This document shows, one piece after another, positions 8,201 to 12,589 of a stretch of DNA of 12,589 bases; the first letter of the stretch is position 1; each line of letters starts with the position of its first letter. Both the position numbers and the translations under genes were made by a program. The stretch is from Myxococcales bacterium UBA5297. GTDB taxonomy: Bacteria; Myxococcota; Myxococcia; Myxococcales; UBA5297. The notes beneath the pieces are model-generated. The model was not told where the DNA came from, searched no databases, and saw only the letters and a list, made by a program, of their open reading frames with translations. The DNA lies in NCBI GenBank assembly GCA_002408385.1, contig DHSB01000108.1, positions 20,472-33,060 of the forward strand, given 5' to 3'.

Positions 8201-8689
8201 CGCGCAGGCGGCGCCCGCGGCACCGCAGGCGGCGGCGGTGTTGCCGGGCTGGCAGGTACCCGAGGAGTCACAGCAGCCCTCGGGGCAGGTGGTGGCGTCG
8301 CAGCTCGAAGGTTGGCAGGAGCCGCCGTTGCAGACCTTCCCGCTCTCGCAGCCTATGCAGGCAGCGCCCGCGCCCCCGCAGGCGGCGGCGGTGTTGCCGG
8401 GCTGGCAGGTGCCCGAGGAGTCACAGCAGCCCTCGGGGCAGGTGGTGGCGTCGCAGCTCGAAGGCTGGCACGAGCCGCCGTTGCAGACCTTCCCGCTCTC
8501 GCAGCCTATGCAGGCAGCGCCCGCGCTGCCGCAGGCCACAGCCTCATCTCCGGCCAAGCACTCCCCGGAAGCGCTGCAGCAGCCATCGCAATTGGAGGGA
8601 TCACAAGGGGCTGCCGGGCCATCCGAGCCCGAGCATCCGACGAGCAGAAGGGATGCGACGAGGAGGAACGCTTTCGAAAACGCATTCAT
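5276..8689 (-). CDS. surface lipoprotein with eight cysteine-rich repeats and Asp-box beta-propeller region (1137 aa)
   Basis: The ATG is preceded by GAGGTG at 8694-8699 on the minus strand, well placed as a ribosome-binding site. Residues 1-18 are a signal peptide ending LVGC (lipidated Cys19). Residues 29-433 are eight tandem units of about 51 residues, each with ten cysteines, beginning CDATTCPEGCC in units 2-8; they probably form a disulfide-bonded stalk. Residues 434-509 hold a thrombospondin-like CG-CG, WSAW and WEPWSQC module. Residues 510-1137 carry about twelve Asp-box motifs (S/T-x-D-x-G-x-T/S-W, such as SSDNGTTW, STDRGASW, SPDLGATW), with DG-LWVGT and NGL segments like two-component-regulator propeller repeats. 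At roughly 45 residues per blade this could be two seven-bladed propellers. Such propellers bind or cleave glycans or proteins, but no catalytic residues are evident, so an adhesin or binding role is inferred. The gene has its own promoter region and terminator and is monocistronic as far as can be seen. Confidence 0.93.
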   Translation of the reverse strand: MNAFSKAFLLVASLLLVGCSGSDGPAAPCDPSNCDGCCSASGECLAGDEAVACGSAGAACIGCESGKVCNGGSCQPSSCDATTCPEGCCDSSGTCQPGNTAAACGGAGAACIGCESGKVCNGGSCQPSSCDATTCPEGCCDSSGTCQPGNTAAACGAAGAACASCEGEDVCTEGACVAPPCDATTCPEGCCDSSGICQPGDTAAACGAAGAACASCEGEDVCTEGACQPSPCDATTCPEGCCDSSGICQPGDTAAACGAAGAACASCEGDDVCTEGACQPSPCDATTCPEGCCDSAGACQPGNTAVACGAAGAACASCEGEDVCTEGACVAPPCDATTCPEGCCDTSGVCQPGNSAAACGAAGLACVGCEGDNVCTEGACGPPPCDATTCPEGCCDSSGACQPGNTAAACGAAGAACSSCADENICTAGSCVECLPSQTEQEACGYCGTRERTCASDSTWSAWDVCSGEGECAAGAEETQACNIHGSRARSCGATCAWEPWSQCDYVPSFSWENVLAKGTNFARRVQVEGNDLWVGTSGGLLHSSDNGTTWSVLTSNDGLSGDSVSALLVFGHAVYVGSSQGLSYSTDRGASWATLTAADGLAGDNIKVVRRAPDGSLWVGTSSGVSHGSPQSGWVNYTSANGLVHDDVVDVAIGPDGSIWLAHDSVTRVTGLSVSSDNGQTWTNPSLPRPRNPVKALFFDSSNVLWVSTWVDGLFRSPDLGATWTQIKPLVYGTTSGSFVSSFYEYPNGTLWIGTQGSGPSGVSITTDSGTTWIKRNNLNNLLALSLDGDSSGRVFVTTWGGGLSWTDDQGATWASMPTQLGIPENQVTAVSRGPSGTIWIGTVQAFASYTADGGNTWTNVQWPVLGTMSKNVQHLFFDEAANTMWISTGNGLFSTSDMGATFSTSNALAGLGSNNVQGAFVSHVGGQTIYWAATSSGTADGAGGVSKSLDGITWTNHPRDNEQNGSNITNSVFVDSTGTVWAATESGLRFSTDQGANWTTWLYRLNSGLPAFEYKSVWVEQDGTLWVAVDGFNDPLGAASSTDRGATWTGYNLITPDGNRTYGTTVTKDPTLGLVFLGTDMGGLFWTADTGASWARATSANGLGSDRVHAVATSADGKVFVATDFGLAIGTLIAP
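7391..8605 (-). repeat. eight tandem 153-bp coding repeats (cysteine-rich units)
   Basis: This is the DNA that encodes residues 29-433 of the large lipoprotein. Unit 1 (nearest the signal peptide) is the most diverged and is 50 residues long; units 2-7 are 51 residues; unit 8 is slightly shorter. The cysteine positions within a unit (1, 6, 10, 11, 17, 26, 33, 36, 42, 47) are fixed. Units 3-6 are nearly identical at protein level, and units 1 and 2 share a distinct second half (IGCESGKVCNGGSCQPSS). This indicates duplication in blocks and recent homogenisation. The period is a multiple of three, so gain or loss of a unit keeps the reading frame. Confidence 0.93.
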
Positions 8690-8700
8690 TAGGCACCTCG

Positions 8701-8741
8701 AACAATATTAATTGTCATAACTCATGGATGAAAATTCCATG
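8701..8741 (-). promoter_or_regulatory. AT-rich promoter/operator region of the large lipoprotein gene
   Basis: This is among the most AT-rich short stretches in the window, directly upstream of the ribosome-binding site. It holds two palindromes: ACAAT-ATTA-ATTGT (8702-8715) and CATGGA-N7-TCCATG (8723-8741). On the minus strand TAATAT can serve as a -10 box, but no good -35 box lies 16-18 bases above it. That leaves room for an activator or an alternative sigma factor. The two palindromes are candidate regulator sites. Confidence 0.4.
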
Positions 8742-8829
8742 CCTTCGTGACGTTTCTCGCTTGCGGCTGTGTCAATGTCAATCCCTCGCGCCCATCCACG
8801 CGCTGCAATTCCCCGGGGCTGAGGAGGGC

Positions 8830-8847
8830 CCTAGCCCGGACTATTCA
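8830..8847 (+). repeat. left terminal inverted repeat of the IS1380-family element
   Basis: CCTAGCCCGGACTATTCA matches the reverse complement of 10463-10480 at 16 of 18 positions; the two mismatches are adjacent (positions 10 and 11). Confidence 0.82.
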
Positions 8848-8954
8848 CGCTGCTCGGGGAAGGCCCTCAAGCTGTAGCAGGGAGGGCGGGAATGCGGGTG
8901 TGACTTCGAGTGTTTGCTTGGTTGGGGAACAGGCAAGCACAGGAGCCCACCCGC

Positions 8955-10306
8955 ATGAAGAAAACTGCCACGCAGACCGAGTTTGCGCACGCCAAGAAGC
9001 CGCTGCGCGTCACCTTCAGCGCCGGCGCCATCACCGCGGATGCCGGGCTTCCGCTGGTTCGGCAGACCGACGACCGGGCCGGGCTCACTCGCCGGTTGGC
9101 CGGGGCCCTCACCGACCGGCGCTCGGGAGTGGTCGACCACTCGCTCCACGATCTGATCGGCTGCCGGACCTACGCCATCATCCAGGGGTGCGAGGACTGC
9201 AATGACCTCTCGCGCCTGCGCGCCGATCCGGTGTTCAAGCACGCCTGCGGCCGGCTGGGAGCCGACCGAGATCTCCCCTGCCAACCGACGCTGAGCCGCT
9301 TTGAGAACAACGCGACCCTCGAGGACATCGTCGCCGGGCGCGAGATACTCCTCGACCACTCGAGCGGCACCGGCGCTTGGGCAAGAAGCCGCGCCGCATC
9401 ACGCTCCACGTCGACAGCACCGACGATCCGCTGTACGGGCAGCAAGAGCTGGCTTTCTTCCACGGCTACTTACGACGGCTGCTGCTACCTGCTGCTGCTC
9501 ATCTTCACCGCCGAGGGCGACCTCCTCTGGGCGGAGCTGCTGCCGAGCAAGGTTGACCTGCGCCGGCTTGCACCGAGCGCGTGCTCCACGTCGTCGAGCG
9601 GCTCCGGGCCGTCTGGCCCCAACTCCCGACGAAGATGCGCGCCGACAACGGCTTCGCCTGCCCCGAGCTCTACGACGCCTGCGAGGAGCGCCAGGTGGCC
9701 TGCCTCGTCAATGCCGGCCCGCACGCGTTTCCTCCAGGAGCGCAACGAGTCGGTGGCACTGATGGAAGAGGCAGAGCGCCGCTTCCCGCAGCAAGGCGAA
9801 CCCAAGACCGTCAGCCTCTTCGATAAGCTCAGCTACCAGGGCAAGTCCTGGAAGCAGCCCCGGCGATCATCGCCAAAGCCCAGCGCACTTGTGTCGGGCC
9901 CGACAAGCGCTTCCTGGTCACCAACTCCAATGGCGACCCGGAGGCCGTCTACGACGACTTCGCCCGGCGGGGACAGCAGGAGAACTGGATCAAGGACTTC
10001 AAGCGAGCGCTCAAGGGCGACCGCCTCTCCTGCCATCGCTTCCTCGCCAACTGCTTGCGGCTCCTGCTCTTCGCTGTCGTCTACCAGCTCGCTCACGAGT
10101 TGCGCCGCCAGGCGGCGGGCGAGCTGCGCATCGCGCAGCTCGATACCTTTCGCCTGCTCCTGCTGCGCATCCCTGCCCTGGTGCAGGAGACAGCACGCTG
10201 CCTCTGGATGAAGCTCAGCGCCTTCTATCCCGGGCGAGAGCAGTGGCAGGCCGCCGCCCGTGCGTTCGGCGCGGGTAATGAGCTGAAAGCCCCAAACCCC
10301 AGGTAG
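8955..10306 (+). pseudogene. IS1380-family transposase, broken by about five frameshifts
   Basis: ATG at 8955 has AGGAG at 8941-8945. Homologous segments alternate between two frames. The first frame gives the start through GCEDCNDLSRLRADPVFK, QPTLSRFENN and ILLDHSS. About 9370 it shifts to KKPRRITLHVDSTDDPLYGQQELAFFHG; about 9465 back to YDGCCYLLLLIFTAEGDLLW; about 9570 to VVERLRAVWPQLPTKMRADNGFACPELYD; about 9722 to LQERNESVALMEEAERRF; and about 9860 to AKAQRTC, RFLVTN, QQENWIKDFKRALKGD and CHRFLANCLRLLLF, ending at TAG 10304-10306. The catalytic DDE residues of the family would be the Asp of HVDSTDD, the Asp of RADNGF and the Glu of QENWIKDFK; all are still present. Rejoined, it is about 450 residues, a normal family length, with no nonsense codon in the correct frames. 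It cannot make an active protein, and the number of shifts rules out programmed frameshifting. Confidence 0.88.
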
Positions 10307-10462
10307 ACCGGCGCGGCATCGCCGCGGCGCTTGAGGTTCGCGCGGCGACGAGGTGCGCAAGCGATTCCGCGGCCAGCAGCTCCAAATAGCCCTTGCCGGC
10401 GGCCTTCGTACTCGCTGTGCGTCGCTCAGGTGGGCCGCCATACCGCCCAACCGGCGTGCCGA

Positions 10463-10480
10463 TGAATAGAGCGGGCTAGG
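10463..10480 (-). repeat. right terminal inverted repeat of the IS1380-family element
   Basis: TGAATAGAGCGGGCTAGG, whose reverse complement matches the left end at 16 of 18 positions. It lies about 160 bp beyond the transposase stop. Confidence 0.82.
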
Positions 10481-10676
10481 CCAGAAGCGAGGCGCCGCGT
10501 AATCACAAGCTTTCGCGGGGCGCGATGACCCCTGGCGCGCCGCAGTCTGCCCGGTCAGTGGGGCGAGGTCTGTTTTTCCTCAGGATTTCGACCGAGAGCG
10601 CTATCAGCGCCTCCTCGAGCGAGGCAATGGGCGGCTGTGACCAGGGGGCGGCGAAGTCGGTCATTGCATTCGCTTG

Positions 10677-10730
10677 CCTAATGAAGCCTATTCATTGTCC
10701 AAGCGCGAAAATGAATCGATAGGGCTAAGG
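10677..10730. repeat. two IS1380-end-like sequences in inverted orientation
   Basis: 10677-10694 begins CCTA and ends CTATTCA, like the left IS end (12 of 18 matches, the middle differing). 10712-10730 (TGAATCGATAGGGCTAAGG) resembles the right IS end with a few gaps. The two also pair with each other as a broken palindrome around CCTATTCATT and AATGAATCGATAGG. They may be the ends of a deleted relative of the nearby element, or chance resemblance; the patch is AT-richer than its surroundings. Confidence 0.35.
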
Positions 10731-11331
10731 CTCCTAATGCGCGACAGCCGCGGTGGACGCTTCTCCACGTCAATGCCGTCCCAGATCGCAGCGTGGCCTT
10801 GATCGCCTCCAGGGCCATCGAGTCGGAGACGACCTCGCTGAGCGCGGCCTCGACCTCGTCGACGAGCGAACCGAGAAGCGCGCAGCCCCTCCTCCTCGAG
10901 GCTGGCGGGCCACTCGATCGCGATGACGAGCGAGGCGCTGGTGGCTGGGCGAGCTGCTCCTGGACCCCGTGCAGCCGTCGCGAGAGCTGCAGCTTGGAAG
11001 GCGCGGGCAGCTTGGGCGCGAGGCTGACCGCGTCGTGGACGGTGACCGACTCGATAGACGAGGCGCCTACGTAGGCCACGTCGTTCTCGGAGCGGCGGGG
11101 GTCGGCGCCCGGGTCGTGCAGCAGCACCACCGGCTCGGTGGCCGAGACGGGCTGGCCGACCCGCAGCACTTAGCCCGTGAGGTCGAGCCCGCTGCGCAGA
11201 GGCAGCGTGACGCGCGGGAGCGCTACCGCAGGAATCGAGCGCTGCTGCTCGCGCTGGTCCGAGAGCCGCTGCAGAAGGCTGGTCACGGACTCGGTCGGGA
11301 GCTGGAGGAGGTGGTCGAGGTTCGAGCGCAC
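10688..11331 (-). pseudogene. decayed gene of unknown family (one nonsense codon, about three frameshifts)
   Basis: Starting at a GTG (11329-11331), the minus strand reads SNLDHLLQLPTESVTSLLQR, then VALPRVTLPLRSGLDLTG, a TAA at 11170-11172, and on in the same frame VLRVGQPVSATEPVVLLHDPG and NDVAYVGASSIESVTVHDA. The frame then changes near 10940 to SLVIAIEWPASLEEEGL, returns near 10880 to LGSLVDEVEAALSEVVSDSM, and changes near 10805 to AIWDGIDVEKRPPRLS, ending at TAG 10688-10690. The non-repetitive, protein-like sequence with consistent hydrophobic patterns on both sides of each lesion supports a former gene of roughly 210 residues, with a strand-rich first half and a helical second half. The TAA could come from a CAA codon by one C-to-T change. 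I do not recognise the family. It lies downstream of the coiled-coil protein gene on the same strand, beyond a hairpin. Confidence 0.6.
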
Positions 11332-11369
11332 CGGGCTACGCCGGCGAGAGGGCGTTGAACCCGCAGCGC

Positions 11370-11401
11370 GAAGGGGCCGACGGAAGGTCGTCGGCCCCTT
11401 C
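11370..11401. terminator. strong hairpin terminator downstream of the coiled-coil protein gene
   Basis: GAAGGGGCCGACG (11370-11382) and its exact reverse complement (11389-11401) form a 13-bp stem with a six-base loop, 86 bp past the stop of the 11487-12164 gene and just upstream of the decayed gene. Neither side has a long T tract: the plus side continues TTCTGG and the minus side GCGC. Termination strength and direction are uncertain, but position favours the minus-strand gene. Confidence 0.6.
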
Positions 11402-11486
11402 TTCTGGAAGCGAGCTGGCGATGAGGTGGGCGGCGAGAGCAAATTCTCGAGGGCGGTCCCCGGCCCGCAAGACACCTCGCCCAGCC

Positions 11487-12164
11487 TTAGTCCGCCGTCT
11501 CCGTCACCGCCTGCGTCTCACCGGCCGGCTTGCGCTTGCGGCGCACCGGGTCCTGCACGTCTTCGGGCGGCGCGAAGAGACGGTTCAGCTTGTCCTTGTC
11601 GTCCGGCCAGGCCAGCTCCGCGTGAAGGCGCAGCTTCCGCATCGAGCGCTTGAGCTCGAGCCGCGAATCGCTGCGTGCTTTGCTCGCCTTGTCGAAGTCG
11701 TCCTGTGGCTGGGTGAGACCGTCTAGCTTCACGCGCACCTGGGACGCCACTCCGAGAAGCTCGGCGAGAACCGGGACGACCGGTTGGGGTGGCTTCGCTT
11801 CGGTGACGTTGGTGACGAGCTTGCCGACCTCTTGGATCTCGCGGGCCAGTTTCATGCCAGCCAGTCGTGCGGGCGAATACGGGCTGAAGGTTCCAAAGGG
11901 CTTCGCGCGCTGCGTCAGACCCGTGCCGATGAAGACTGTGGCGAGCTCTTCGAGCTTCTTGTCGAGCTTCTCGTCCTCGTCGAACACTTCCTGTTGCTTC
12001 TGGTCGAGCACGGCCGCCAGCCGGCTGGTCGTGCTCAGGCTTTCTTCGTAGATGCGCAACGCCTCCTTCGCGTTCTGCACCGCGTCGTCCAACGTGGTCT
12101 CCTGCTCGTTCTCGATGCGCGCGATGATTGCCGTGGCTTTCGTTGATTCGGATTCCCAGCTCAT
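11487..12164 (-). CDS. cytoplasmic, largely helical (coiled-coil-type) protein of unknown function (225 aa)
   Basis: The family is not recognised. The ATG at 12162-12164 has AAAGGGGG (12172-12179) seven bases upstream, which decides the start over an in-frame codon at 12221. The protein has no signal peptide, no membrane segment and no cysteine. Residues about 5-80 (IIARIENEQETTLDDAV and EDEKLDKKLEEL among them) show heptad-like charged/hydrophobic spacing. A Gly/Pro/Phe break (KPFGTFSPYSP) is followed by a second helical stretch (GMKLAREIQEVGKLVTNV), a Pro-rich hinge (AKPPQPVVPVLAEL), and another charged helix (DDFDKASKARSDSRLELKRS). The C-terminus is basic then acidic (RRKRKP near 210). It may oligomerise or act as a structural or scaffold protein. 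It may be co-transcribed with a possible 31-codon ORF upstream, and a 41-bp repeat array lies about 250 bp upstream. A hairpin follows at 11370-11401. Confidence 0.85.
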   Translation of the reverse strand: MSWESESTKATAIIARIENEQETTLDDAVQNAKEALRIYEESLSTTSRLAAVLDQKQQEVFDEDEKLDKKLEELATVFIGTGLTQRAKPFGTFSPYSPARLAGMKLAREIQEVGKLVTNVTEAKPPQPVVPVLAELLGVASQVRVKLDGLTQPQDDFDKASKARSDSRLELKRSMRKLRLHAELAWPDDKDKLNRLFAPPEDVQDPVRRKRKPAGETQAVTETAD

Positions 12165-12221
12165 GTGGTTGCCCCCTTTCAGGTTGGACGCACGATAACC
12201 GGGTCTGCCGCTGGGGTGCAA

Positions 12222-12317
12222 CTAAGCGCAATAACGAACACTTCTCCGTACGCCAGGCGCCTTGGGGCGCACCGTCCCCGTCCGCTTCCGCAAGGCAGGT
12301 CGAAGGACGTACGTCAT
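12222..12317 (-). CDS. possible 31-residue basic small ORF upstream of the coiled-coil protein gene
   Basis: On the minus strand an ATG at 12315-12317 is preceded by GGAAGG (12325-12330) seven bases upstream, in an A-rich leader. The frame encodes a short Arg/Lys-rich peptide beginning MTYVLRPALRKR and stops at TAG 12222-12224, 57 bp before the next start. It might be a small protein or a leader peptide. The palindrome GACGTACGTC (12306-12315) overlaps its first codons. Only the ribosome-binding site and position support it; short ORFs are common by chance. Confidence 0.25.
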   Translation of the reverse strand: MTYVLRPALRKRTGTVRPKAPGVRRSVRYCA

Positions 12318-12414
12318 TGTTTTTCCTTCCGCTTTTCGGAGGTCTCGGCGGCGTGCTTACGACTCTGTGAGGTCGGAGGTGGAAGGCGAGCGACGCGGCA
12401 AGCCGGCCGTGGAT

Positions 12415-12589
12415 GGCAGCGAACGGGGCGATCGGTGCCGTCCACGGTCGTAGACGGAGTCGAAAGGGGCGATCGGTGCCGTCCACGGTCGTAGACGGAG
12501 TCGAAAGGGGCGATCGGTGCCGTCTACGGTCGTAAACGGAGTCGAAAGCGGCGATCGGCGCCGTCCACGGTCGTAAACGGCGTCGAAAG
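12415..12589 (-). repeat. 41-bp tandem repeat array with a hairpin in each copy, continuing past the window
   Basis: Copies start at 12429, 12470, 12511 and 12552 with an exact 41-bp period. The fourth is cut by the window end after 38 bp, and a degenerate tail of an earlier copy is at 12415-12428. Each copy contains CGATCGG, then an 8-bp inverted repeat around a four-base loop (12438-12457 in the first copy), then GAGTCGAAAG or a close variant. Copies differ at few positions. The period is not a multiple of three and stop codons occur in it, so it is not coding. There are no spacers, so it is not CRISPR. Read on the minus strand as RNA, all four stems pair fully using G-U wobble; on the plus strand each has C-A mismatches. 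It lies upstream of the minus-strand genes at 12317 and 12164. Confidence 0.9.

Larger units (their letters stand above)
8830..10480 (+). mobile_element. IS1380-family insertion sequence, nearly full length, inactivated
   Basis: The ends are matching terminal inverted repeats starting CCTAG, the same terminal pentamer as in ISEcp1, a member of the IS1380 family. The 1651-bp length is what the family usually shows (about 1.65 kb). A single transposase reading region fills it. A TGCTTG/CAAGCA hairpin (8915-8939) precedes the transposase start. The flanking bases (AGGGC on the left, CCAGA on the right) do not form a target-site duplication, so the insertion is old or one flank has been rearranged. 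Its left end lies 140 bp from the start codon of the large lipoprotein gene, and it points away from that gene. It has no passenger genes. Confidence 0.85.

Noticed and set aside
7239..8711. 490-codon plus-strand ORF through the cysteine-rich repeats (Gln/Pro/Ala-rich repeats)
   Set aside because: It is the antisense image of the repeated minus-strand gene. The opposite strand has the signal peptide, ribosome-binding site, terminator and recognisable motifs.
8955..10306. Programmed frameshifting in the transposase
   Set aside because: About five shifts would be needed, and IS1380-family transposases are normally made from a single uninterrupted ORF.
8825..10485. Target-site duplication around the IS1380-family element
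   Set aside because: AGGGC on the left and CCAGA on the right do not match. Shifting the element boundaries to make a GGCC pair would make the two ends unequal.
12257..12270. GCGCC-TTGG-GGCGC hairpin inside the possible small ORF
   Set aside because: A five-base GC stem is common by chance in this composition and has no T tract.
12415..12589. CRISPR array
   Set aside because: The 41-bp units are contiguous copies with no unique spacers, and no cas genes are present.

Overview
The window is very GC-rich throughout and its intact genes end in G or C at third codon positions. It carries three secreted lipoproteins; two have low-complexity Asp/Ser/Ala/Pro or cysteine-repeat regions next to the lipid anchor. 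This style is typical of Myxococcota (myxobacteria and relatives), which I infer as the source without being able to test it. Four genes look intact: three lipoprotein genes (135-836 minus, 1944-4457 plus, 5276-8689 minus) and one cytoplasmic helical protein gene (11487-12164 minus). No rRNA, tRNA or CRISPR array was seen.

Layout. Positions 1-134 may hold the first codons of another minus-strand secreted protein, cut by the window edge. A small lipoprotein gene follows. Then comes a decayed ISKra4-type transposase (about 1022-1742) that has lost its C-terminal half. Next is an 837-residue lipoprotein esterase/peptidase of the alpha/beta-hydrolase fold with a visible Ser-Asp-His triad. A gene-free stretch (4458-5213) holds a perfect 14-bp inverted repeat. 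A strong rho-independent terminator (5214-5254) ends the 1137-residue minus-strand lipoprotein, which has eight 51-residue cysteine-rich repeats and then a long Asp-box beta-propeller region. Its promoter region is unusually AT-rich and palindromic.

Beside that promoter lies a nearly complete IS1380-family element (8830-10480, 1651 bp). It has 16/18-matched terminal inverted repeats beginning CCTAG, and its transposase is broken by about five frameshifts. To its right are IS-end-like sequences and a decayed minus-strand gene of unknown family (10688-11331), then a coiled-coil-type protein gene. Upstream of that gene are a possible 31-codon ORF and, at the window edge, a 41-bp tandem array.

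How the parts relate: the lipoproteins face different directions and have their own ribosome-binding sites and terminators, so I see no operon joining them. The window reads as a cell-surface and accessory region with repeated IS insertion and decay. No known defence or biosynthetic system is present. The most interesting unexplained item is the 41-bp array: its copy-to-copy differences keep a hairpin paired, through G-U wobble, only when read as RNA from the minus strand, which is also the strand of the downstream genes.
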